A stretch of DNA of 64,000 bases from Quercus robur (Eukaryota; Streptophyta; Magnoliopsida; Fagales; Fagaceae), in contig NC_065535.1 of NCBI RefSeq assembly GCF_932294415.1, positions 96,364,862-96,428,861 of the forward strand. Reading direction: 5' to 3'. The translations under genes were made by a program, and so were the position numbers. Below the pieces are notes generated by a model. It did no database searches. It saw only the letters and a program-made list of their open reading frames with translations, and was not told where the DNA came from. This document shows, in pieces, positions 22,399-34,278 of the stretch. Numbering within the stretch: the stretch's first letter is position 1; every line of letters starts with the position of its first letter.

Positions 22399-24678
22399 AA
22401 TCCGTGACAAAACACATCACAAACATGAAATGCTCAAAGTTACATATAGCCCAAAAATAATTCAACTTAACTACTATCTATCAGTTGCAAGTGTAGACAG
22501 CAGCATGACTGAATCAACCTGTATATTTCCTGAAACACTCAACAAACGCATCAACGCATGTGTGACAGAAAAACAAAAACAGTAAATCAACAAATATGCA
22601 AACTAACTCTCCTCCTAAGTTAGATACATCAAAAACAATTTTAACTCAATGTTAACTCCCCCTAAACAGAACATTCCCTAAACAGAACATTCTTGTCTTT
22701 TCCACACATTTCATCTAAATCTCTCCCCCTTTTTGTCACGTATTGACAAAGACAACTCAAACAAAGAGTTGACAGAAAACATACGCAACAGAGTAAGAGA
22801 AAATAGAGAAAGAAGGGAACACAAAACAATTCAACTCTATAGGTAATAGAGACAACTCCCCCTATGAACCACAAAGGTTAAAAAAAATTTCTCCCCCTAT
22901 AAAAATAGGAAAAACAAAACAAGTTTTGGGAAAAACAGTTTTGGGGAAAAATAAAGGGAATGGGGATAAATAAAAAGACACAGACCAAGCTTTTTTTAAA
23001 AAAAAAACTAGGTTGAGGATACACATGAAGAAAAATATTCTCTCTTTCAATAAAATGCAAACATGGCACTATGTGACCCATAAACAGTTGCATGAGTAGA
23101 GAAAATATTTGCACATTGATTATCCACCATATCTCTTAAGAAAATAATTTTCTATAATTCACACATAAAAATAGCATATACTAGAAAGTACTTAACTCAA
23201 AAATTAATCAATCAATTTTTTGATCAAATTGAGTACCCAATGTAGCAAAGTGTATGCATGTTATGTGTGAAAACAATGAGAGATATGATTGCAAAACTGC
23301 AAGATGGATACAAAAAACAATGCAATGCATGTGAATCCTAAACATAAATGATGCATAAAAATTTTTAATTAATTTGTCCTTAAAACTCAAACTTTAAACA
23401 CATTTTGTATCAAAATCAAGGAACTTTAATCTTGGATGGCCACAACAAGATCACACACAATATAATGTACCAAGTTTAGCAAAGTGTAACTTGTGTAGTG
23501 TGTGCAACTAGCAAAAGCTTGAGATATATGTGAGGTGATATGTAAATAGAAATCAATCACAATATCTACAAAATTCATCACATAGAATTTGAAAGAGACT
23601 ATCACCTAAAGAGTTACTTCATATAACTCCCACATCTCCTAGATCATAAGCTTGCAATCATGTAAGTTTCTTGATTTTTGCCTTATAATATACACACGAA
23701 TTTTAATTATGTGATTTGGCATCAAGCCTAATAGTACACAACAATTTTAAGCATTAAGCAATTAAACCGAGGCTTCACCTTATGTTCTTTTTGTGCATGT
23801 GCTACACTTTCTCGAGCACAGAATCTTATGATATGCACTAAGGTTTTCATGATTGGCTAGTGAACAGTGGTGAGATGGTTATTTATGCCTTTCTCTAAAA
23901 GTTTAAGTCCAACATTTAAAAACATGTGACTTCAAGATTAAAACAAAGTGATCAAAACTATAAACATCTCCCACACAACATGCACTACAAAGCTCAAACT
24001 AGTAAAGTGCAATAAAAGAAGCTCATCCAAGCTAAACAAGGTACATAAATATGTTATGTAAAGATAATATGGCCAATCCTTGATTATAAATCCAAGATGT
24101 GAAATACAAAACACAAAATCTTTTTGGTTTAAAAAAATTTATGACCAAAAACAAAAAAGCACATATTATGCTAAATGAACAATGCAAATGAATTGCATGA
24201 CAGTGCTTAACTAAGCTATAGAGGGTACATAAACAAGAAATATCAATTTCATAATTAACCCTTGAGTACATGTACAAACTAGTACATACTCACATAAAAT
24301 CAGAAATAGCTTAGCACTTATATAACACATACTATCCAAGTTTCTCCACAATGTCAAGCATGTTCTAAATCAAGAGAGATATCATAATTCATGTAATCCT
24401 CAAGAAAAATAAAACAAGACTCAAAATAAAATATTTTTGTCTTTTTGAAATTTATCAATGTTTTTGGATTTTTTTTTTTAATAAAAACCAATCTAAAAAA
24501 AAAAACAACCAAAAACAAAAACAAAACATGTCCATAAACAATTTAAAGAATTAAATCAGGGACAAGTTAACAACACTCACCTTGGAGAATCTTTTCTCAC
24601 CCATATAGCACGAGTCTTCGGCTTTGTAGGTGAAAATCCATGTGAAGCAGAGTGTATATGAGGGATTACACCAATCTT
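22399..24678 (-). other. Element A non-coding interior
   Basis: No conserved coding frame over 2.3 kb. At about 22655, 22721, 22855 and 22891 there are further AGGGGGAG tracts (minus strand), clustered within 500 bases of the 3' LTR. The rest is AT-rich and matches the post-pol spacer style of elements B and C, but I see no env-like ORF here. Confidence 0.6.
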
Positions 24679-25500
24679 CTAAGAAAGACTAAAATCCTGC
24701 AAATTCCTTTCACAAGCCAACAAGCTTAAATTTTTCAAAATAATATGAAACAACTTATATGGACTTATGGCAGGAGAAATATCATCACATATCCTAGATT
24801 GAAACACAGAATGCTTAAATTTCAATTTATGACAATTAGGACAAATGTGACCGGAGACACCACAAAAGTGACAAATAGGAACAAATTTAGGAACATCAGT
24901 ATTCCTAACAACAAGTCTAGTCTCAGATTTTGGTTTTTGCCACAACAAAAAACAATTTGGTCTAATATGACCAACAACACCACAAAGGTGACAAGTAGGC
25001 ACAAAAACAGATTTATTATGCTCTCTAACAGTAGGTTTAGACTTAGGTTGAGAAACTTCAGCGTCAACATCAGAACTTTTACCTTTGTCTAACCTAACAA
25101 AATAAGCCTTTTCTTTATTATTCCTCTTGAAATGAGGGATATAAACTTTCTTAGTTTTAGGCTTAAGAGAAACAGAAACAATTCTGTCATCAACAGCAAA
25201 CTTGGTACAAGTCAAATTTTCAATTTTAGCTTTAGATTCAACTAACTCTTGTTCCAAGCTTTTCATCTTCTCATCTTGAGAGGAAATTTGATTTCTCAAA
25301 AATTCATTCTTTTTATTAGATTCATTTAATCTAACAATCAATTCCTCTTTTTCAAGATTAGCCAATTTTAACTCTTCCTTGAATTTCTTAGCAATTTTCA
25401 TAGATTTCAATAATTCCTTACGAAGAGTTTCACAGGCATCAATAAAATCAACAGAAGCATGAGCAGAAACATGATCAGAAAGACACTTCAAATTATCCAT
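24679..25500 (-). CDS. Gag-tail protein with coiled coil and two zinc knuckles (element A)
   Basis: 273 residues from the ATG at 25500; a TTG five codons upstream is not the start. Residues 20-100 are a Lys/Glu-rich coiled coil. Two CX2CX4HX4C knuckles follow (CHLCGVVGHIRPNC and CHFCGVSGHICPNC). They resemble the second knuckle of element C's gag (CHYCGLQGHTRPNC), so the protein corresponds to the C-terminal part of Sirevirus Gag and would bind nucleic acid. The N-terminal gag core (UBN2 type) is missing. The ATG sits about 60 bases inside the LTR in a leader resembling that of element C ('GATCCTTGACCCC'), so a start directly at the coiled coil looks genuine. The frame is intact, which hints at recent origin or selection. 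Confidence 0.75.
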   Translation of the reverse strand: MDNLKCLSDHVSAHASVDFIDACETLRKELLKSMKIAKKFKEELKLANLEKEELIVRLNESNKKNEFLRNQISSQDEKMKSLEQELVESKAKIENLTCTKFAVDDRIVSVSLKPKTKKVYIPHFKRNNKEKAYFVRLDKGKSSDVDAEVSQPKSKPTVREHNKSVFVPTCHLCGVVGHIRPNCFLLWQKPKSETRLVVRNTDVPKFVPICHFCGVSGHICPNCHKLKFKHSVFQSRICDDISPAISPYKLFHIILKNLSLLACERNLQDFSLS

Positions 25501-25559
25501 GACAACAGGGGTCAAGGATCAGCTCTTAGATCAAAAGATCTAAAACAAAAGAGCAACCC

Positions 25560-25571
25560 GCACTGATACCA
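25560..25571 (-). promoter_or_regulatory. Element A primer-binding site
   Basis: Minus strand TGGTATCAGTGC starts two bases inside the 5' LTR; complementary to the 3' end of initiator methionine tRNA with one change from the usual TGGTATCAGAGC. Confidence 0.8.
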
Positions 25572-25573
25572 CT

Positions 25574-26499
25574 TGTTTGTTTTTAGACCCCTTAAAACAA
25601 TTGATTAAACCTAGTTAATTAACCAAGTTGTTACTTAGTCCAATTAAACAAGTCTAGATTATCACAATAATAAAGATCAAATCAAGTAAAGCAGCGGAAA
25701 ATAAATAAGACAATGATATGATCACCAGGAAACCAAACCGGTAAAAACCTGGGGAGGATTTGACCTAGCTATCCTCAAGGTAAACTTGAATCCACTATCA
25801 GAAAGAATCGAAGTTCATACAAAAGGACTTACAAGCACCCCCGCTTGACTTCCTAATGCTACCAACCAGTAGAACTTACTGACACGACCACGTGCAAACT
25901 CCGAATCCACGGACTCCTTCTTTCTTTGGATTCCCACCAGCTACAAGCACCCCCGCTTGTGTATTCTTTAAGTTTTAATGGCAGCAATTGTTTTGATCAT
26001 CAAGGTTTAGAGAATGTCTCTTCTTTGAAAACCCTAAGTTTGTGTAAAGGAAAGCTCCTCTAGATCTCACAAGAGATTTACACAAACCGCAATATGAGCA
26101 ACTTTTAGAGAGCCTTTGGGTACAAAACCCTAAACATAAAAAAAGGCACAAGAGGCACTCTAATCTCTCTAAAAACAATTTTAAAAAAACGTTCTAGGGT
26201 TTCCCTTATATATAGGAGAGTTTTACTTGAACCCTAATACGTTTAAGTAGAGTTTGGGCTGAACTGGAACTCTACAGAAAAATAAATCTGCACGTGGTTC
26301 GATCGATCGAGTCTAATTTTCGATCGATCGAGCCTTGCAGATTTAGTCCAATAAATTCTGCAATCACTCGATTCCAATTTCACAAATAAACATACTTTGA
26401 GCAAGCCTAAACCTAGACTCTATGTTTTGATCATGGTTTGCCAACATAATACAAATTGAAGTTCTAATACATTAGTTCCTAATTTCTTAGAACCTAACA
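25574..26499 (-). repeat. Element A 5' LTR
   Basis: 926 bases. It differs from the 3' LTR by point changes and by an extra 20 bases around 26305 that duplicate the CGATCGATCGAG motif. Its promoter TATA is at 26206-26214. Confidence 0.88.
26206..26214 (-). promoter_or_regulatory. TATA box of element A 5' LTR
   Basis: Minus-strand TATATATAAGGG is the clearest TATA element of the LTR. Confidence 0.6.
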
Positions 26500-26689
26500 A
26501 TGCTTTTCTATGCTCGCTATTTACTTCTTGATCAGCTTTCCTCTAATTGCTATTTTCTTCTTTCTTGATCAAAGTAACATCCCCATCATTTTCATTAATA
26601 AATAAATGAAATTACAATATTTGAATATTGAACTACGTGATTTTGATATTTGAACTACTTGATTTCGATTTTCATTAATGGTACGTTAC

Positions 26690-26955
26690 AATATTTGAAT
26701 ATTTCACTCGTAACTTGGCCTGAGTCACGAATGACTTGTGAAATCCAGCCTGTCAAAGACTCTTCAAATTCCAGCATGTGCTTCTCACATGGCATGTTTC
26801 ATGAGTTGGCACTCGTGAGCTAGTCGTGAAATCCTCATTTTCACAAAATCTTCACCAAACTTTCACACACAACCCTTACATTAAATCTCACAAAAATGCA
26901 GGGAAATGATTGAACATAATTACAATCAAATTTGACATGGAATTAAAGCCAATAA
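26690..26955 (-). repeat. Eroded Sirevirus LTR fragment
   Basis: The end of this block ('TTCACACACAACCCTTACAT' ... 'GACATGGAATTAAAGCCAAT') parallels the LTR ends of elements B and C ('CACTACCCTTACAAC' ... 'GCACGGAATAAAGCCAATT'). Where those LTRs have TCGCGA this copy has CTCGTGA or GTCGTGA, the expected outcome of CpG decay. It is a diverged relative, not part of element A. Confidence 0.5.
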
Positions 26956-26978
26956 AAAACATAGTTGTAAATCACAAT

Positions 26979-27166
26979 TTACAAAACTCTTGATTATAAA
27001 TTGTCATTTGTGATTTTGTTTTTTCAAAATAAAAAATACAAATGATTAAATAATTAATGCTAATAATGTATTGTTGACAACCTCTAATATTGATATTTCA
27101 ATTTTTAAATATCTTTGAACAAAGAAATTCGACTCCCCCTAAGTTTGAATCCTAGTTCCATCCCTG
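26979..27166. repeat. Second copy of the 19970-21231 repeat end
   Basis: Base-for-base similar to 21067-21231, ending with the same 'CCTAAGTTTGAATCCTAGTT' ... 'TCCCTG' terminus. Only this end is present. Confidence 0.65.
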
Positions 27167-27269
27167 TGGGTCCTGTGCACTGTTCACAGGAAACACAAGT
27201 ATGGATTTCAGCAAATGTTAAGTTAAAACTGGATCCTACGGCATTATTCACACATTTAAAAATTATTTT

Positions 27270-27590
27270 GCTACAGTGTTTTCAGCAATAAATTTTCAGT
27301 TTTTAGCAATAAGGTGCGATTTGGATAGCTGAAACACGTTTAGTGTTTTCCCTTTTTTTTAGCAGTGATTGTTGACTTTTTCCCGTGAACAATGCACACC
27401 AATGGATCACGTGCACTATTTACAAGATCTACAAACTTTACTTTTCAACAACTATTTTTTATTAAAAATGAGTCTCATAGTACTATTTACATATTTAAAA
27501 ATTATTTTACTACAATATTTTCAGTTTTAAGTTTTCAATTTTTAATTGTATCCAAAGAGAGCCTAAGTAGTATCTAAACAAACCCTCAAT
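27270..27590. repeat. MITE-like repeat(s)
   Basis: Contains 'TTTGGATAGCTGAAACACG' at the left and 'GTATCCAAAGAGAGCC' then 'ATCTAAACAAACCCTC' at the right, terminal wordings of the MITE family also seen at 19681. The double right end suggests two nested or adjacent copies. Confidence 0.4.
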
Positions 27591-28269
27591 ATAATGCATA
27601 ATTCTTGCACCCGACCGGGCCGACACGTTTGTCATGACCAGCGTAAGATAAAATTTGGAGTGCTTCACTTTTTCTTTTGTTTGAACTTTGAAGTCAACAT
27701 TCCAGACTATTATACGCAGTGAGAGGCAGAAGTTGAAGATTGGACACTGTAGCGGGCTCCTAATCGCCATCTCCGTGTTGGTGGGTGCTTCGAGCTGCAG
27801 CTACTGGTGCTAATACTGATTCTATTAAGGGTTAGTCTTCTTTGTCCTGTTCCACAGTATTTATATGGCTTTCTTTTTGGTTGTGGAAAATGACTAGTCT
27901 AGGCTGTATGTTGAAGATTTTTTAATCTAAGAGATGTTAGTATAAATGGAAAGAAAAAATAGCAGAATCAACGTAGAGATGCAGTTCAGGTGTGAGCATT
28001 TAAGAATTCCACGTAGTTGTTTCTCAAAAAAAAAAAGAATTCCACGTAGTTACACTGCCCAGACAAGACCCAATACACCCGCCAGATAATAACTATACAA
28101 CCAAGTCAAATTATACAAACACACGGACCAGGGACAAAATCTCAGCAGCTAACTAACCAAGACACAAGGTAATCACAGCAATAAACCTAACAACCAAATA
28201 TCCACACAGCAGATCAGCAAGAAGAGCTCTGCAACTACTAGAGCGTTGTACTGCCACACAGATCAAGCT
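27591..28269. other. Intergenic; 27600-27840 slightly GC-richer
   Basis: No gene recognised. The stretch 27600-27840 is less AT-rich than its surroundings and not obviously repetitive; it might be a stranded 5' exon or UTR, but nothing codes. Confidence 0.35.
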
Positions 28270-29165
28270 TTAGGCTTGAATTCAACATCTGAGATGCCCA
28301 ATCTTGTGTAGATTTTTTTGTTGACACTACAGCTGGGATATACACCATTACTTTCAATCCTGGTCTTCACCCGATTCCTTATGACCCTTAAAATTTGTTC
28401 CTCTGTTTACATAGTTCCCTGACGCTTAACAGCATTCCTTCGAGCCCAAATGTGGAATATTCCAGCACTGAAACCCACTAACCTAGCCTGCAACAACCAG
28501 CCCTTAAAGATTTTCCCATTCTAGTTATGTATTGCCCAGGTGTTGAGGTTATCCCATTCATCATCAAGGCCTTCTTTGACAGCGCCAGCTTTAACTGTCC
28601 TCCAAATTTTTTGAGAAAATGGGCACTTGAAGAAGGGTGATCTCTGCACAACACATAAAATGTCACAAATAATTCCCCAACTAGCTATCCTCTCACTACT
28701 AGATAATTTTTCCCTCAAAGCCAACCAACTAATGAAACTATGCCTTGGAATGAGTTCGACAGACCAAACAATTTTATACCAATTAACAATAGGCCTCCTT
28801 AGCCAAATTTAGTCCCAAGTACTTGAGACAGAAAAATTTCCAGATTTAGAGAGAGTTCATACAGACTTATCACATTCACCAATATAAATCCATGGCAATT
28901 TACTTAGAGTAGTAACAAGTTCATCAAACCTTGCATAGCCCCAATTCCAAGCTTGTCTAGAATCACACTAGATAGATTTGCATTTATTGCGGGCGTCATC
29001 AAACACAATTCTATGCCCAAATTTTGATAGAGAGGGCCATCTGGGTGTCAATTATCATGCCACATGTAAATATTTGAACCATCCCCTGCTAGGAACTTGA
29101 TTAAGGGTCTAGCCAAATCTCTAATTTTCAAATTTCCTCCATCCCCATGAACAACATTGAGGGAT
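28270..29165 (-). mobile_element. LINE relic: RT C-terminus and zf-RVT
   Basis: Minus-strand frames read, with several breaks, 'DGSNIYMWHDNWHPDGPLY', then 'LREKLSSSERIASWGIICD', 'FSQKIWRTV' and 'AGIFHIWARRNAVKRQGT'. This is the order found at the end of the RT and in the zf-RVT of plant LINEs. It is a dead fragment. Confidence 0.75.
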
Positions 29166-30010
29166 TTTGATAAATTAATAGTTTTTATTTATCTAAGCAG
29201 GATCTCCTTAAAGGTTAGTGGATGATGATGAAGAGTCAATATCAAAGGAGAACGAAAGGAAGAAAAATGATAAATACGATTGTTAAAGAAGTCTAATTCA
29301 AGCAAAGCTGCAAGAGCAAATTGAGGTATGTGTTCTTTTTGATAATGTTGTTGATTCAAAAAATGTTGTAGATACATACATGAAAATATTTTATATGTTG
29401 TATTTTATTTATTTATTCTAAATTATTATCTAAATGTCTTACAGCTGATACAATGTGGGTTTTAAGATTTTCATGCAGTAACGTCAAAGTTGCATGCAAA
29501 GGAAGAGAGTTATTCAATGAGTAGCGGGTGGGGAGGTATTTCTCAACCAAAAACACTAGTCACAAAGACTAATTTTTTTTTTTTTTTTTTTCATTCAATT
29601 ATCAAAAGCTATCTTTACAATGACATAGCATGGCCCTTTATACAATAAAGAGTTAGTTATGATGACATCATAACTAGCAAACTCACTACTCCTAGCACGT
29701 GCTAAATAATCACAAACTATATCTAATACAACGTTTATTCCACATGTCTGACTAACTTATAAATCAATCAATCACATGCCTAAAATATTTGATAATATGT
29801 TCTGAATATAGCCTTGCTTGGAGTTTGCACTTGTTCACTTGGCTTCATCAAGATATACTCAGCCATATGAATTTGCTTGCTTCAAATGCTTTGCATCAGA
29901 TATTTGTTACTCATTTTCATTGTGGAAGCTTATGGTGTGGTTTTGGTATTTGAAAAAGCTTAGTTCTTTTAATCAACCCCTATAAGGAAAGTAGATTTGG
30001 AGTTTTGTAG
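29166..30010. other. Intergenic or old LTR debris
   Basis: No coding signal. 29570-29960 has poly-T and then a long AT-rich non-coding stretch with repeat-like character, but I could not find LTR borders. Confidence 0.35.
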
Positions 30011-31160
30011 TGGAGAAGAATAATCTTTGGAGAATGCTCATTTAGGTAATATGGAGAAGAGTGCGGAGGATGGACAATGGAGTGGATTTTTGTGGAAGAG
30101 TATAAGTGGGGGATGGGATTTCTTCAACTACTTAAGATTTGATGTATGAGAGGGATATCGAGTGAGGGTTTGGACAAATGTCTAGAGTGAATTAAAGATT
30201 TTTTCCCATATTTAATTTGAATACCTTAGCTGTTGACAGGGAAGCTTCAGTAGCTTTTTATCTAGACAACCCATCCGAGGGTGAGGTTAGGCATTGGAAT
30301 CCTCCATTCGTTTGGCCTTTTCAAGATTGAGAACTAGAATCAGTTATAAATTTTTTTTGAGATACTCTATAAACACTAGCCTTCATCTCATGGTGGAGAT
30401 TGAGTTTTGTGGATGCCAACAAAGAGTGGGATATTTAAGGTTTGTTCCTATCATAATGTCCTTAGGGGTTTCACATGCCACTCTTTTCCATGAAAGAGCA
30501 TTTGGGGTGCTAGGATCCCTTGAAAGATGGTGTTTTTTGGGTCCAATTTCCAGTTACACTGGACCTGTTGAGATTATAACACATGTCTACTTTTGAACAC
30601 GTGTCACCATCTTAACGGGGCTAGTGCACTACATGTGTTGGACCTAAGCCTCACCCGTGTTTTTTTGTGTGGACTGCAACTATAAGAAAAAATTTGACAT
30701 TTGATAATCTCCGTAATAGGCTCTTATTGATGGTTGATTGGTGTTGTATGTGTAAAAGGAGTGGAGAATTAATTAATCATTTGCTGCTCCATTGCTCTTT
30801 AACAACAAATATTTGGTCATTTATTTTTGCATTGTTTGGGATAGTAAGGGACCTTGGGTGAAGCCAAAATCTGTGACTGAGCTCTTGGAAAGTAGGCAAG
30901 GGCAATCCCATTGCTGTGTCAACTATCAAGCCTTAACTATTATGTGGAATCTTTGGAGCGAAAGAAATATGAGAACTCTTGATGGTGGTGAGCAATCTAA
31001 TTTTGTCATCAAAGTTTCTTTTGAGGCCCATGTATGATTAGATGACTGCCTTAGGTACCATCCCCTCATTGTCTTTCGTTAATTTTGTAGATTTTTTTGT
31101 CTCTGTGATTTTACTTTTTGGAAAGGAATTTTTATGTGACCCTTCCTTTTCTTTTTTAAG
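30011..31160 (+). mobile_element. LINE relic: RT C-terminus and zf-RVT
   Basis: Broken plus-strand frames with the order expected after the LINE RT core, ending with the zinc-binding part 'LTFDNLRNRLLLMVDWCCMC' then 'INHLLLHCSLTTNIWSF' and 'IMWNLWSERNMRTLDG'. A second family from the intact LINE at 430, closer to the relic at 12965. Many stops and shifts. Confidence 0.75.
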
Positions 31161-31322
31161 AAAATTACTTGAGAAAAAAACCCCTCTATTTAGGGTTTGA
31201 AAAAGTCCAAATTCCATTAGGAATAGGTATTAATCATCTATTTATATGGATGTAATATTTTTCTACTCAAAAGACGAGAATAAATTTTCAGAAGCTGTGA
31301 AACTAAATTTGAGGTTCATGTG

Positions 31323-31327
31323 ATATG
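31323..31327. repeat. Target-site duplication of element B, left
   Basis: ATATG here equals 40926-40930 on the other side of the element. Confidence 0.9.
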
Positions 31328-32424
31328 TGAAAGTTCAAAAACGTGTACAAAAACACTTTTAAACGTTTAGACCCCCAAAAACCAACTTAACCAACCCAAG
31401 CAATATGTCAAACAACTAGTGTGCGGAAACTTAACATATGCTATAATATGGAATTGATTAAACACCTATCTAAGCCACAACAAAATAAACCACAGCAGAT
31501 AATGTAAAGGCAGAGATAGAGAGGAAGGAGGATGCAAACACAGAGATAACACCAGATATGTTATCGAAGAGGAAACCGAAGACCTCGGCGAAAAACCTCT
31601 CCGCCGCCCTCCAAGCGGTAATCAATCCACTAGAAAATACAGTTGGGATACAAGGACAGCAATAGACCCTCCAAGCCTAATCTACCCAATGCACCTAAGC
31701 CCTCCAAGCTTCTTGCTCCAACGAGGTTGCGCCGAACCTTTTTCTTTTCTAGCTTTCCGGATTCCGCTACTACACCGTAGCATCAACCAATAAAGATTGG
31801 CTCCTTCCTAACTGCTTCCCAGAACTCCAAACGTCTATCTCACAGAGATGATAATGGTGAGAACCAGGTTTGGTATAATGCCTCTCAAGGATTTGACAAT
31901 GGAGAGGAAGAGAGTGAGGGAATTTAATGAGACTCTAAGGTAGAGATTGTGGGTGAAACAATCTGGTTTTTCTTTAGGGTTTCTCTCTCAAAATTCTCTC
32001 TGGAAGCTCTCTTTCAATCGTGGGTTAAAAGGGTATTTATACTGGAGTGAAGAGGAATGCGAAACGTCAGGTTTTTCCAAAACAGGGGTGGCTCGCGGCT
32101 TGACTAAGTCGCGAGTTCCAGTCGCGAGTTAACCGTATGGCCAGTTGTCCTGTTTTGTCCTGTAGTGCTCCAGCTAGCATGACTGTTCATCTTCCAGCAT
32201 GCTTGGCACGTGTGCATCTTCTGGCGGGTTGAAGCCGCGAGTCCACCCGCGAGTCCCACCCGCGACACTCTGTTTTCTTGCACACTCTTGAGCAATCTTC
32301 ACTCTATCTCACTCACTACCCTTACAACAATCCCACCTAAATACAGGGTTACTAAATGCTGAATTACAAGCAAATTTGGCACGGAATAAAGCCAATTAGA
32401 TGGTTGAATAAATTCAACCTTACA
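31328..32424 (-). repeat. Element B 3' LTR
   Basis: 1097 bases with TG...CA ends (minus orientation TGTAAGG...CTTTCA). A U3 cluster of six CGCG motifs lies at 32091-32268. It is the shorter LTR, lacking the 13-base duplication of its partner. Confidence 0.92.
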
Positions 32425-32440
32425 ATCTCTCCCTTTGGCT
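32425..32440 (-). promoter_or_regulatory. Element B polypurine tract
   Basis: Minus strand AGCCAAAGGGAGAGAT abuts the 3' LTR. It has three G where elements A and C have five. Confidence 0.75.
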
Positions 32441-33085
32441 ATTCCGTGACAAAACCCTAAAACAGACTCTAGACTTAACATGTGAGTTGGGAACAGTTGA
32501 TCAAAACTCACTCACACCTAACTCTAGAAGCTGTGAAGCACTTGAATCATATGAACATAAACTCCTGAAACACAACAATACACCATGATCATTGTAAGCA
32601 GAAAATTATAAATGCATATGAAGCAGGCAATATGAGATCAAGCAAAAATGGAGTTAATAAACAAACCATGGCTTGATCAACCAAGTGAATCACCACAAGG
32701 TAGTGATCACAGTGCTCATTCACACTTGGAATGAACACAAGGACATACAAGTTAACAAGCACAAGGCAAGACACTTGTATGCTCAACACTTAACCAATGC
32801 ATAGCACACAAGGCATATGCATCTAGGAACAATCCTACAAGGGCACAAGAGTGACAGTACAACAATCACAATGCAGAACATTTAGATTAAAGTACTGATT
32901 TCAACATAGCATAAAGGCTGCACTTAAGCATGGTACATACCATAAAGCCTACAAACTATGCATAAAACATAAACCCTAAAAGCTTACAAAAGCATATGGG
33001 TACAAACCAACAAATACCTGAATAACAGTTTTACAAAACATAATATATCAACTTAAAGAGAAGAAGGAAACAAAAAAATAAAGAC

Positions 33086-33161
33086 ACTCCCCCTTAGATA
33101 ATGACACTCCCCCTTAGGGTAATATCCTCCCCCTCTGATTATGCCTATCACTCCCCCTTTT
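33086..33161 (-). repeat. Cluster of four internal purine tracts (element B)
   Basis: AGGGGGAG-type tracts on the minus strand at about 33086, 33106, 33126 and 33150 lie just past the env-like stop codon. Reiterated purine tracts near the 3' LTR are a Sirevirus hallmark. The remaining 32441-33085 spacer holds no gene. Confidence 0.8.
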
Positions 33162-33175
33162 TGTCATGGAATAGG

Positions 33176-34271
33176 CTAGTCATCCTCTTCTAGTTTTCTC
33201 TGAATTTGATCCAACTGAGTCTGAAGAGAAGTAAACTTCATATCCCATCGGTTGCTTTGATGGTGTAGAGAAGCAGTGAGTCCAGACATCTTTGTATGCA
33301 ACTCGTGGACAGAGGAAACAATGCGATCAAGTTTCTCATCGAGGGAGAGATTGCTGAACTGAGAGTCACTGTGAGATGCAGAAGTTTCTGGTTTGGCTCT
33401 CTTCCGACTATGTCCAACACTTGCATTGTATGTACGCATGTTGATCGGACTCGGTTTGGGGATAGGAGACTCATCAGTCATTGGATAAATCCCCTTGAGC
33501 TTCAAGATCCGTGAAATGAGACTGCAGAAAGGAATGCAGATCCGAGACTCACTGCGAAGAACCGTTTTGCGCAGAACATGAAAGATGTGAGCACAAATGT
33601 CGATTTCTTCATCAGAGATTAGATCATGAAGAAACAAAGCACGTCCGAGATTCATATACCCAGTACTTGATAAAGGGTACAAATTGTGAAACATCACAAT
33701 TGTAAGCACTCGCAGTTTCGGAGAAAGGGAGGAAACACTGATGGATTTGCCATTGGGTGAGAACTCCAAGTCTTGACCAAGACTTTGTTTGAGAAGCTCC
33801 TCATCAGGACATAGATCATCATAGACCGGTGAATGACGAAAAATGGGTCTGTTGATGTGAAGAATTTCTGCCAGGTTTGTAGGAGAGACAGAAAAGCTCT
33901 TTTGCCGAACCCAGCACTTAAGTTCATCTCCTTCCACAAGTGCGTTAGCATAAAATTCTTTAACCAACTCTTCATACACGATATCCGGATCAGAGAGAAG
34001 GTAATTCCAATCCTTGTGAGCAAAACATATCGGAATGTCAGTGTTGTGAAGTGATGGCAGATCCACAGCTCTCTCTAGTAACGGTGTGGCATGAAGAAAA
34101 AAAATTCTCATATGACTGATAGGCTGAAAAGGATCTGAACTTATTGGGATCGAATCGCTGTGATAAAGAGCGAGTCACTTTCGGGAGAGGTGTGTCTTCA
34201 TCAACATCAATTACGGGTTCCTTCCCTTTGGAAGAGCCTCCTTTCACAGCAGCCTTTTTGAATGGAGACAT
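33176..34271 (-). pseudogene. Env-position ORF of element B (frameshifted)
   Basis: Starts at ATG 34271 and ends at 33176, with one frame change in a T run at about 34098-34110. The two frames together span some 365 codons. The N terminus is basic and Ser-rich; the middle (around 'LVKEFYANALVEGDELKCWV' and 'TGYMNLGRALFLHDL') matches the plant family annotated as putative plant transposon protein domain and the equivalent ORF in element C. The C terminus is a predicted coiled coil. It sits where Sireviruses carry an envelope-like ORF, between pol and the 3' LTR. No signal peptide or convincing membrane segment is seen, so an envelope role is not supported. Function unknown; the coiled coil suggests multimerisation. 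It is broken and described here only as found. Confidence 0.72.
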
Positions 34272-34278
34272 GACCAGT

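Larger units (their letters stand above)
21478..26499 (-). mobile_element. Element A: non-autonomous Copia (Sirevirus-like) element
   Basis: Two direct LTRs of about 0.9 kb enclose a minus-strand interior. A primer-binding site is next to the right (5') LTR, a purine tract next to the left (3') LTR, and a single coding region lies near the 5' end. There is no protease, integrase or RT. Several extra CTCCCCCT (minus-strand AGGGGGAG) tracts downstream of the ORF are a Sirevirus hallmark. The flanking pentamers (ACTTG and ATGCT) do not match, so the target duplication has been lost or the element is a recombinant. Confidence 0.85.

Noticed and set aside
22862..24277. Small open frames inside element A's interior
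   Set aside because: Short, AT-driven, no match to Sirevirus proteins or to the env-position ORF.
21473..26504. Target duplication for element A
   Set aside because: Flanking pentamers are ACTTG and ATGCT; they do not match, and shifting the borders by a few bases does not help.
33176..34111. ATG at 34111 as the start of the env-like ORF of element B
   Set aside because: It lies inside the frameshift region; homology with element C shows the true N terminus in the other frame, from 34271.
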